NCBI GenBank assembly: GCA_001314655.1
Contig: LJSF01000043.1
Coordinates: 62,001 to 126,000 of the forward strand
Direction: 5' to 3'
DNA length: 64,000 bases
From: Rhodobacteraceae bacterium HLUCCA08
GTDB lineage: Bacteria; Pseudomonadota; Alphaproteobacteria; Rhodobacterales; Rhodobacteraceae
In this document: positions 34,663-41,917 of the stretch, in pieces
Layout of the letters: every line of letters begins with the position of its first letter
How positions within the stretch are numbered: the first letter of the stretch is position 1
Notes under the pieces: generated by a model
What the model saw: only the letters and a program-made list of their open reading frames with translations
What the model was told of the DNA's origin: nothing
The model's database searches: none
Position numbers and translations under genes: made by a program

Positions 34663-36072
34663 ATGATCCATCCCGTCATCCTTTGCGGCGGCTCCGGCAC
34701 CCGGCTTTGGCCCGCCTCGCGCAAGGCCTATCCCAAGCAGTTCGCGCCGCTTCTGGGCGACGAAAGCCTGTATCAGCAGACCTTGCGCCGGTTCGCCGGC
34801 CCGGATTTCGCGGCCCCGCTGATCATGACGGCGAACGATTTCCGCTTCATGGCGCAGGAACAGGCCGCGGCGCTGGGCATCGCGGATGCCCGCGTGGTGA
34901 TCGAACCCGCGGCGCGCGATACCGCCCCGGCGATCCTGACCGCGGCCTTGCTGCTGGAGGACACGCCCGAGGCGCGGATGCTGATCGCGCCGTCCGACCA
35001 CGTGATCGGAGACCTGGAGGCGTTCCATGCCGCCATCCGCGCCGGGGCCGAGGCCGCCACCGACGGCACGCTCGTCACCTTCGGGGTCGCGCCGGACCGG
35101 CCCGAGACCGGCTATGGCTACCTGGAACTGGCGCAGGAACCGGTGGGCGGCTCGGCCGTGCCGCTGGCCTCGTTCCGTGAAAAGCCCGACCTGGCGACGG
35201 CCGAACAGATGCTGAAGGACGGCACCTATCTGTGGAATGCCGGGCTGTTCCTGTTCCGCGTCGCCGACGTTCTGGCCGCCTTCGAGGACAGCGCGCCGGA
35301 TCTGGTCGCCCCCTGCCGCGCGGCGATCGCCAAGGGGCGCGAGGATCTGGGCTTCCTGCGTCTGGACGAGGCGGCCTATGGCAAGGCCCGGGCGATTTCC
35401 TTCGACTACGCCGTGATGGAACAGGCCGCCCGCGTGGCCGCCGTGCCGCTGGCCGGGGGGTGGTCCGACCTGGGGTCCTGGGATGCGATCTGGCAAAGCG
35501 CCGGGCCCGACCAGGACGGCGTCGCCGGGGATGGCCCGGTGACCGCGATCGAATGTGCGGATACCTATCTGCGCTCTGACAGCGGGATGCAGCTGGTCGG
35601 TCTGGGGCTGGACGGGATCGTCGCCGTGGCGATGCATGATGCCGTGCTCGTGGCCCGCAAGGACCGGGCCCAGGACGTCAAGACCGTGGTCAATGCGCTG
35701 CGCGCCGCCAAGGTTGCGCAGGCCGACGAATATCCCCGCTATCACCGGCCCTGGGGCTGGTATGAAACGCTCTGCCTGGGGGGGCGTTTCCAGGTCAAGC
35801 GGATCATGGTCAAGCCGGGCGGGGTTCTGTCCCTGCAAAGCCACATGCACCGGTCCGAACATTGGGTCGTCGTCGCCGGCACCGCCGAGGTCACGCTGGG
35901 CGACGAGGTCAAGCTGGTGACCGAGAACGAGAGCGTCTACATCCCGCTTGGCACCGTGCACCGCATGGCCAATCGCGGGCAGTTGCCGATGTATCTGATC
36001 GAGGTCCAGACCGGGTCCTACCTGGGTGAGGACGACATCGTCCGATACGAGGATATCTACGACCGCAACTGA
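34663..36072 (+). CDS. manC: Mannose-1-phosphate guanylyltransferase / mannose-6-phosphate isomerase
   Basis: 469-residue bifunctional AlgA/ManC-type enzyme. The N-terminal GDP-mannose pyrophosphorylase carries PVILCGGSGTRLWPASRKAY and the FREKPD motif, with WNAGLFLFR further on. The C-terminal cupin (about 345-469) is the type II phosphomannose isomerase, with RPWGWYE, SLQSHMHRSEHWVVVAGTAE and YIPLGTVHRMAN holding the metal ligands. It makes GDP-mannose from mannose-6-phosphate, with phosphomannomutase encoded elsewhere. I chose ATG 34663 (MIHPVILCGG) because AGGA lies 7 nt upstream; ATGs at 34645 and 34627 are also in frame. Confidence 0.92.
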   Translation: MIHPVILCGGSGTRLWPASRKAYPKQFAPLLGDESLYQQTLRRFAGPDFAAPLIMTANDFRFMAQEQAAALGIADARVVIEPAARDTAPAILTAALLLEDTPEARMLIAPSDHVIGDLEAFHAAIRAGAEAATDGTLVTFGVAPDRPETGYGYLELAQEPVGGSAVPLASFREKPDLATAEQMLKDGTYLWNAGLFLFRVADVLAAFEDSAPDLVAPCRAAIAKGREDLGFLRLDEAAYGKARAISFDYAVMEQAARVAAVPLAGGWSDLGSWDAIWQSAGPDQDGVAGDGPVTAIECADTYLRSDSGMQLVGLGLDGIVAVAMHDAVLVARKDRAQDVKTVVNALRAAKVAQADEYPRYHRPWGWYETLCLGGRFQVKRIMVKPGGVLSLQSHMHRSEHWVVVAGTAEVTLGDEVKLVTENESVYIPLGTVHRMANRGQLPMYLIEVQTGSYLGEDDIVRYEDIYDRN

Positions 36073-36417
36073 ACCGGTCCGGGGAGAATCAGGCCTCAGT
36101 CGTTGCGCGATGCTTGGTCATGCGAAACATCTTCAGATTGTGAGGGCCGCAGGCTTCCCCAAGGTCACCCATGCGTAAATTTCGTAGATCAGACGGGATT
36201 GTCGCCAGCCCATGAACAATCGCTGATGAAAACGGCAGGCAAACCTGCCGAAACGGTCAATTACGGCAAAATTTCGCTGAAACTGCGACGGAATCCGGGT
36301 ATGGTTCGCGAGTGAGTGGTGAGTTGGGGTGAACGGTGCCCGCATTTCCGGGATCGAAGGATTTCCCATTTGCCTGACCAGGCATTTGAATCACGATACG
36401 GCATCACGGCGACCCCG

Positions 36418-36433
36418 TGGGGCCGGCATTGCA
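36418..36433 (+). promoter_or_regulatory. Candidate sigma-54 (-24/-12) promoter
   Basis: TGGGGCCGGCATTGCA matches the -24 TGG and -12 TTGCA elements with the correct 12-nt G-to-G spacing, but lacks the CA of TGGCAC. It is about 160 nt before the surface-protein start. Some exosortase substrates are known to be sigma-54 controlled through PrsK/PrsR; no such regulator is in this window. Chance matches are possible. Confidence 0.3.
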
Positions 36434-36519
36434 AAGTGAGACGCCCGGCATCGGCCTGATTGGTCGGTGTCGGGCGGTCGGTTCCTTCGAACACCCCGTG
36501 GATCGGCACGGCCCCTCGC

Positions 36520-36564
36520 CATTGGACAGTGAATCCAATGTGGCAGACAGGTTCCGCCTGCCAC
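36520..36564 (+). other. Two adjacent leader hairpins before the surface-protein gene
   Basis: CATTGGA/TCCAATG (36520-36540, 7-nt loop) is followed immediately by GTGGCAG/CTGCCAC (36540-36564, 11-nt loop), ending about 30 nt before the ATG. They share one base and could form alternative structures influencing translation or mRNA stability. Confidence 0.35.
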
Positions 36565-36593
36565 GACAGCCCAAAGGGTGACGGGGGAAGACC

Positions 36594-39482
36594 ATGAGCT
36601 ATTATTACAAGAAATACGAATGGACAGCCTATACCGAGGCGGATCTTCTGGGCGCGGGGACCGGCGGGTCCATCGGCTATGGCGACACGTTTCACATGCC
36701 GGGCGCCGCGACGGTCCACATGTCGACCTGGGACAATGACGGATCGCTGTCGGGCGACAATTACCACGACGAGAACGCCAATGACTGGTCGGGCCAGAAC
36801 GCCTATGTCGACGGCGGACGCGTGGGCGGTCAGCTTTATGCCGAAAGCTATCACGTTCTGCGCGGGTCGGACGGCAAACACTATTACATGATCGAGATCG
36901 AGGTCGAAGGCTATGACGCGCCCGGCGCGGGCGACGATTTCTTCACCTTCTATGGTCGGGTGCCCCCGGCGGGCACCCAGCTGACCGTGGTGCAGACCTG
37001 CAACGTCACCGGCTGCTGGGTCGATTACCGCTGCCTGGGTGCGGGTGAAAAGGCGCCGCCGAACACGCCGCCGGAATTCACCAATGTTCCCGACCTGGGC
37101 AAGATCTGCATCGACGAGAACACCACCTTCGTCATCGACCTGGATGCCGAGGATGCCGACGGTGACGCGCTGACCTACGAGATCGTCGGCGGCGCCGACG
37201 CGTCGTTCTTTCAGATCGACGCCCATAGCGGCGAGCTGAGCTTCGTCGCCCCCCCGGATTACGAAGCCCCGGCCGATCACGGCGCCGACAATGTCTATGA
37301 GGTCAAGGTCAAGGTCTCCGACGGCAAGGGCGGATCGGATCAGCAACTGCTCAAGGTCTGCGTCAACGACGTGGACGAGCCCGGCGGCGGCGAGTGCATC
37401 GTCATCGAGGCCGAGGACATGCACAAATGGGGCTTTCACACCGTCTGGGGCGGCAGCGGCGCCTCGGGTGGCAAGCTGGTCAAGCTGGACTGCGCCGGTG
37501 GATGGGGCAAGCTGTGGACCAATTTCGACGGCCCGGCCGGGACCTATGACCTGAAACTGCATGTGCAGGACGAATACGACGGCCAGTCGTCGCTGACGAT
37601 CAAGGTGAACGGTCATGTCGTCGGCACGATCAAGCTGGATCGTGACAGTGACGGCGCCGGCTCGAACCATGGGCCTTTCTCGGAATTCGTCCTCGAAGAC
37701 ATCCAGATCAATCCCGGCGACAAGATCTCGATCTGGGCGAACGGCAACTGCTGGGAATATGTGCGGATCGACAAGATCGAGCTGTGCAAGGATGACGTCG
37801 TGCTCGGCTCGATCGGGGACCGTGTCTGGTTCGATGCCGATGGCGACGGCGTTCAGGGGGCCGGTGAAGCCGGCGTGGCCGGCGTGACCGTCAACCTGAT
37901 CGGCGCCGGCGCCGACGGCGTCTTCGGGACCGGCGATGACGAGGTGCTGGCGACCCAGTCCACGGATGCGGACGGCAATTACCTGTTCGAAGAGCTCGCA
38001 GCCGGCGACTACAAGGTGTCGGTCGACCTGCCGTCCGGCGATGTCGCCTTTACCACACCGGACGTGGGAATCGACGACGATGCCGATTCGGACGTGGATG
38101 CCAGCGGCCTGACCGGCGTGATTTCCCTTGCCGAGGGCGAGAACCGGACCGATGTCGATGCGGGTCTGGTTCCGCTGGGTTCGATCGGCGATCGCGTCTG
38201 GTTCGACGCCGATGGCAACGGACGCCAGGATGCGGGCGAGGCCGGCGTCGACGGTGTCGCGGTGACGCTGTTCGACGGTCAGGGCAACCAGGTCGCCAAC
38301 ACGACCACGGCCAACGGTGGCACATACCTGTTCACCGGTCTTGCGGCGGGCACCTATTTCGTCGACTTCGCGGCGGCGGACACGTTCGAATTCACCACCG
38401 CCAATGCCGGCGGGGTGGATGATGCCGAAGACAGCGATGCCGATCAGGTCACGGGCCAGACCGGTGCGATCGTGCTGGGCGTGGGCGAAAACAACCTGAC
38501 CGTGGATGCGGGCCTGGTCGCCGCGAACACCCCGCCCGAACCGCAGCCGGACGCGGCCAAGACCTGCGCCGACGAAGAGAAGACGGTCGACGTTCTGGAC
38601 AACGACAGCGATCCGGACGGTGACACCCTGACCATCGTCGCGGTCGACGGCCAGGCGATCGTCGAAGGTCAGACCATCCTTACCAGTGTCGGCACCTCGG
38701 TCACCCTGTCGGGTGGCCAGCTGGTGGTCGACGGGTCGGTGTCGTGGGACGCCCTCGATATCGGTGAAAGCGAGGTCGAGCAGATCACCTACACGGTGGC
38801 CGACGGCAATGGCGGCGAGGCGTCGAGCTTCCTCGACATGACCTTCTGTGGCGATGCCAATTCGGTCCAGTCCCTGTGCGACAGCCTGCCGGAAAGCGTT
38901 GATTACCAAGTGCGCGCCAGCGGTATCGAATTGCCGGTCGAACCCTATGCCTTCGACCTGCTGATCACCGGCACCGGCGATGCGCGCTTTGACGGTGTGG
39001 TCTTCGAGCAGGCCTATTGCCTCAGCCTGTTCGACCCGGCCGACGGGGCCGAAGCCTTTGCCGATGCCCCGATCAACATCGGGGCGATGTTCTGCTCGAC
39101 CGAGGCGACGGATGATCTGTTCAACGCCGATCAGACCAGCTTTGCCAACGGTCTGTCCGCGTTCGAAAACCTCGACCTGGTCAACTGGATGCTCAACCAG
39201 GACTTCGAAGACAACGGCTTTACCGGCTGGGAAGTTCAGCGGGCGATCTGGGAACTCACCGACAGCCTCGACACCGATTACCAGTCGGATATCGACCCCG
39301 GCTTCGGCGACGATGCGAATGTCGATTTCCTGGTCCAGCAGGCGCTCGATTTCGGCGAAGGGTTCGTTGCCGGTGTCGGCGACAAGATCGGTGTCATCAT
39401 CGATCCCGACCCTGCCACGCCGGAAAATTCGCAGCCGTTCATCATCGCGATGGACTTCGAAACCTACGATTGCCTTTGCTGA
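36594..39482 (+). CDS. Modular surface protein with SdrD-type repeats and C-terminal thioester-like domain
   Basis: 962 residues, acidic, no Sec signal peptide, no C-terminal sorting signal. Order: 1-155, an N-terminal module (GDTFHMPGAATVHMSTWDND) of a kind I associate with roseobacter type I-secreted proteins; 157-263, cadherin-like (LDAEDADGDALTYEIVGG); 267-400, a carbohydrate-binding module-like beta-sandwich (CIVIEAEDMHKWGF); 405-525 and 529-640, two SdrD B-like repeats each starting GSIGDRVWFDADG; 645-755, an Ig/cadherin-like domain (VLDNDSDPDGDTLTIV); 765-962, a domain with Cys809 in EQAYCLSLF and Gln882 in WEVQRAIWELTD, the pattern of thioester (TED/TQXA) domains. Secretion route inferred. 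Confidence 0.78.
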   Translation: MSYYYKKYEWTAYTEADLLGAGTGGSIGYGDTFHMPGAATVHMSTWDNDGSLSGDNYHDENANDWSGQNAYVDGGRVGGQLYAESYHVLRGSDGKHYYMIEIEVEGYDAPGAGDDFFTFYGRVPPAGTQLTVVQTCNVTGCWVDYRCLGAGEKAPPNTPPEFTNVPDLGKICIDENTTFVIDLDAEDADGDALTYEIVGGADASFFQIDAHSGELSFVAPPDYEAPADHGADNVYEVKVKVSDGKGGSDQQLLKVCVNDVDEPGGGECIVIEAEDMHKWGFHTVWGGSGASGGKLVKLDCAGGWGKLWTNFDGPAGTYDLKLHVQDEYDGQSSLTIKVNGHVVGTIKLDRDSDGAGSNHGPFSEFVLEDIQINPGDKISIWANGNCWEYVRIDKIELCKDDVVLGSIGDRVWFDADGDGVQGAGEAGVAGVTVNLIGAGADGVFGTGDDEVLATQSTDADGNYLFEELAAGDYKVSVDLPSGDVAFTTPDVGIDDDADSDVDASGLTGVISLAEGENRTDVDAGLVPLGSIGDRVWFDADGNGRQDAGEAGVDGVAVTLFDGQGNQVANTTTANGGTYLFTGLAAGTYFVDFAAADTFEFTTANAGGVDDAEDSDADQVTGQTGAIVLGVGENNLTVDAGLVAANTPPEPQPDAAKTCADEEKTVDVLDNDSDPDGDTLTIVAVDGQAIVEGQTILTSVGTSVTLSGGQLVVDGSVSWDALDIGESEVEQITYTVADGNGGEASSFLDMTFCGDANSVQSLCDSLPESVDYQVRASGIELPVEPYAFDLLITGTGDARFDGVVFEQAYCLSLFDPADGAEAFADAPINIGAMFCSTEATDDLFNADQTSFANGLSAFENLDLVNWMLNQDFEDNGFTGWEVQRAIWELTDSLDTDYQSDIDPGFGDDANVDFLVQQALDFGEGFVAGVGDKIGVIIDPDPATPENSQPFIIAMDFETYDCLC
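37806..38520 (+). repeat. Tandem SdrD B-like domain repeat within the surface-protein gene
   Basis: Two copies of about 115 codons (from 37806 and from 38178) encode domains with the same opening GSIGDRVWFDADG, an AGEAGV turn and a D-A-G-L-V ending. The DNA of the two openings is also very similar, marking an internal duplication. Confidence 0.8.
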
Positions 39483-39497
39483 AAGGCCACGAAATGG

Positions 39498-39522
39498 CGG
39501 ACGCCCGGGGGCCGGGCGTCCG
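39498..39522 (+). other. Strong 11-bp hairpin between surface-protein and VPEID-CTERM genes
   Basis: CGGACGCCCGG pairs perfectly with CCGGGCGTCCG around a 3-nt loop, 15 nt after the surface-protein stop. There is no T-run, so it is more likely an mRNA-stabilising or partially terminating structure that separates expression of the long gene and the short gene after it. Confidence 0.6.
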
Positions 39523-39594
39523 TCAAGGCGGAGCCCCCGCCGGTCGAAGCCGGTTCACCGGTCTCGATTTCACACCGTCCACAAGGAGGACATC

Positions 39595-39783
39595 ATGAAG
39601 AAACTGGCTCTGGCCGCGATCGCTGCAATTGCTGCCGCGACTCCGGCGCTCGCCTGTACGGGTCTGCAATGCCCGCAGCCCACCGCCGTGCCGGAAATCT
39701 CGGCGATGCATGGCGTCGCCGCGCTTGCCGCGCTGGCCGCCGTCGTGCTGCTGGTGTGGGAACGCCGGCGCCGCGCCGTCTGA
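39595..39783 (+). CDS. VPEID-CTERM mini-protein, 62 aa
   Basis: Tiny exported protein consisting almost only of targeting signals: a Sec signal peptide (MKKLALAAIAAIAAATPALA), a linker of about 15 residues with two Cys (CTGLQCPQPTA), then the sorting signal VPEIS, a hydrophobic helix (VAALAALAAVVLLV) and the tail WERRRRAV. This matches the VPEID-CTERM class handled by the XrtE exosortase, whose gene begins 73 nt downstream. A perfect AAGGAGGA ribosome site suggests high expression. The Cys right after ALA might make it a lipoprotein, though the lipobox is not canonical. Confidence 0.88.
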   Translation: MKKLALAAIAAIAAATPALACTGLQCPQPTAVPEISAMHGVAALAALAAVVLLVWERRRRAV

Positions 39784-39856
39784 ACGGCGTGACACAAGAA
39801 TCAGGCTCGCCCTTGGCCGGGGCGGGCCTGCGTCGTTTCAAGGGACGATCGCCCCG

Positions 39857-41452
39857 ATGAGTGTCACCGCCGATCCCGGCCCCACCTTGCCCCGCTGGCC
39901 TCTGCTGCTGGCGGCCGGATTGATGGTGGCCGAACTGGTGGCGATCGGGGTGGTCTTCAAGCATGTCATCGATTTCGACTGCAAGGCGAACTGGTCGCGC
40001 CAGGCCTGTTCCTCGGCCAGCATGGCGCTGGTCGCGCTGTATTGCCTGATCGGCGCGCTGGTCCTGTTCGCCATGCTGCGCCCCGTGCCGTTGCGGCGGT
40101 TGCTGTCGGGCGCCGGAACCGGGGCCACGCCCCTTGCGATCAACCTTGCCGGAGTGGCGGTCGTCTTTGTGCCCGTTCTGCTGCTGCGCGAGGGCAGCGG
40201 CACGGCCGCGATGGGCGCGTCCTTCGCGGCCTGGAGCGTCGGCATGGCGCTGCTGCTTGGCGGGCTCGCGCTGTTCGTGGCACCGGTGGCGGCCTGGCGC
40301 CGGTTCCTGGCGCAGAACGGCGCGACCCTGGCGCCGCTGGCCGTTGTCGCCGCCCTCACGCCCTGGCTGTCGCGGCAATTGCAGCCGCTGTGGTCGGTGG
40401 ACAGCATCGCCGATGCGACCTTCACCGCCGTGACCTGGGCGATCCGCGCGCTGGGCTATGACGTCAGCGCCGATCCGGCGACCAAGGTGATCGGCAGCCC
40501 GGACTTCCTGATCGCCGTCGACCCGGTCTGTTCCGGGATCGAGGGGATCGCGCTGGTCACCCTGTTCGTCAGCCTTTACCTGTGGCTGTTCCGCGCCGAA
40601 ATGCGCTTTCCCCTGGCGTTGATCCTCTATCCGCTGGGCATCGCCGCCTCGGCCGCGTTCAACGTGGTGCGGATCACCGTGCTGCTGGTGATCGGGCTCG
40701 AGGGCAATCCCGAACTGGCGGTGGGGGGCTTTCATTCCCATGCCGGCTGGCTGATGTTCACGCTGGTGGCGCTGGGCGTCGTCGCCCTGGCCCAGACCGT
40801 GCCCGTCCTGCGCCGCGATGCCCCGCGCGCCGCGCGCATCGCCCCACCGCCGTTCTGGAGCGATCCGACGGTCGCGCGGATCCTGCCTTTCGCGGTGTTC
40901 ATGCTGTCGGCGCTGGCGGTGTCGACCCTGGCACAGGTGCCCGGCGCGGCCTACCCGTTTCGGGTTCTGGCGATGATCGCGGTGGTTCTGCCGTTCTGGC
41001 CGATCTACCGGGCGCTGGACTGGCGGCTCGATCCCGTCGCGCTGCTCGGCGGTGCGGCGATCGGATTGATGTGGGTCCTGATCCCGGTCCCCGAAGGTGC
41101 AGCGCCCTATGGCGCGCTGGCCGGGGGGCTGCTTGTGCTGTGGTTCATCGCCCGCGGGATCGGGACGATCCTGCTGGTGCCGCTGATCGAAGAGCTGTTC
41201 TTTCGCGACTACCTGGAGCGGCGGTTGCGATTCGGGTCCGGCCCGGCCTGGGTCGTTCTGGCCGCGTTCCTGTCGGCCGCCCTGTTCGCCGCGCTGCATG
41301 CGCGCTGGGCCGAGGCCTTTGTCGCCGGGCTGGTCTTTTCGGTTGTGGCGCGGCGTCGCGGGCGGATCGGCGATGCGATCCTCGCCCATGGAATCGCCAA
41401 TGCGATTGTTTTCGCAACAGCGGTGATCGGCGGAAATCTGTCCATCATCTGA
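39857..41452 (+). CDS. xrtE: Exosortase E / CPBP protease fusion, VPEID-CTERM system
   Basis: 531-residue membrane protein joining two enzymes. The exosortase part has Cys225 in VDPVCSGIEG, Arg272 in FNVVRITVLL and His293 in GGFHSHAGWLMF, the catalytic triad spacing of the family. The C-terminal part from about 330 is a CPBP-type (CAAX/bacteriocin-processing) intramembrane protease: LIEELFFRDYLERR with Glu445-Glu446, FAALHARWAEAF and the final HGIANAIVFAT. It should process the VPEID-CTERM mini-protein next door. I chose ATG 39857. Confidence 0.9.
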   Translation: MSVTADPGPTLPRWPLLLAAGLMVAELVAIGVVFKHVIDFDCKANWSRQACSSASMALVALYCLIGALVLFAMLRPVPLRRLLSGAGTGATPLAINLAGVAVVFVPVLLLREGSGTAAMGASFAAWSVGMALLLGGLALFVAPVAAWRRFLAQNGATLAPLAVVAALTPWLSRQLQPLWSVDSIADATFTAVTWAIRALGYDVSADPATKVIGSPDFLIAVDPVCSGIEGIALVTLFVSLYLWLFRAEMRFPLALILYPLGIAASAAFNVVRITVLLVIGLEGNPELAVGGFHSHAGWLMFTLVALGVVALAQTVPVLRRDAPRAARIAPPPFWSDPTVARILPFAVFMLSALAVSTLAQVPGAAYPFRVLAMIAVVLPFWPIYRALDWRLDPVALLGGAAIGLMWVLIPVPEGAAPYGALAGGLLVLWFIARGIGTILLVPLIEELFFRDYLERRLRFGSGPAWVVLAAFLSAALFAALHARWAEAFVAGLVFSVVARRRGRIGDAILAHGIANAIVFATAVIGGNLSII

Positions 41453-41917
41453 AGCGGCACTTGGCGCGACGGGAATCCGCCGATGCTTCCCCCGGGGAAA
41501 AGGCGGCATCCCGCCCATGCGCACCCCGCACATCCTGTAGTTGTTGCGCTCGCAGCCACGACCTCTAGATGGGCGTGACGGTCAAGCTGAGACAGGCAGC
41601 CACTCACGACACCCGGTAACCAGGTTGGACGATTGCAGCGAATTGCCATGCAATTGTCTGATTTTGAACGAGTCCGCCAAGAAATTGCCCGGTTTGAGGC
41701 GCGGTTCGCGCCACATTCCGTTCCTAATGTCCTGTCCAGGGAAACAGTCCGGGGTGTCGCTCCGGGCGCCCGTAAACGGGTTGGAAATGCAAACGTGTGA
41801 CGTTCCGGCAGAAGGCCGAGACAGGACAGCAGCCTCCGCAACGCGACCTTGGGATCGCGGCGGTTCGGTTGCCCTTGTCCCGGACACTGGCGAGAGCACA
41901 ACAACGGGACAGGATTC
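41453..41917. other. 465-nt intergenic region before the Pro-Glu-repeat protein
   Basis: No gene is convincing; open frames here are short and lack a ribosome site and family features. It is less GC-rich around 41630-41700. A possible -24/-12 element (CGGC at 41858, TTGC at 41869) with correct spacing lies 45-60 nt before the start at 41918, low confidence. Confidence 0.4.

Larger units (their letters stand above)
36073..36593 (+). other. 521-nt intergenic region, leader of the 962-residue surface protein
   Basis: No gene is convincing here. The stretch has several inverted repeats: a 7-bp hairpin at 36233-36250 (CGGCAGG/CCTGCCG), a 7-bp hairpin at 36520-36540 and a 7-bp stem at 36540-36564, the last two within the likely leader of the following gene. 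A possible sigma-54 site lies at 36418-36433. The ATG at 36594 follows GGGGGAAG. Confidence 0.5.

Noticed and set aside
36233-36250. 7-bp hairpin as terminator of manC
   Set aside because: No T-run on the plus strand; T residues follow only in the minus direction, where no gene ends. Left as an inverted repeat of unknown role.
36261-38909. Very long open frame antisense to the surface-protein gene (over 850 codons), and similar long antisense frames at 39593-41533 and 47499-50345
   Set aside because: High GC and strong third-position bias keep the opposite frames open. The antisense proteins have no recognisable motifs, while the sense proteins have clear domains.
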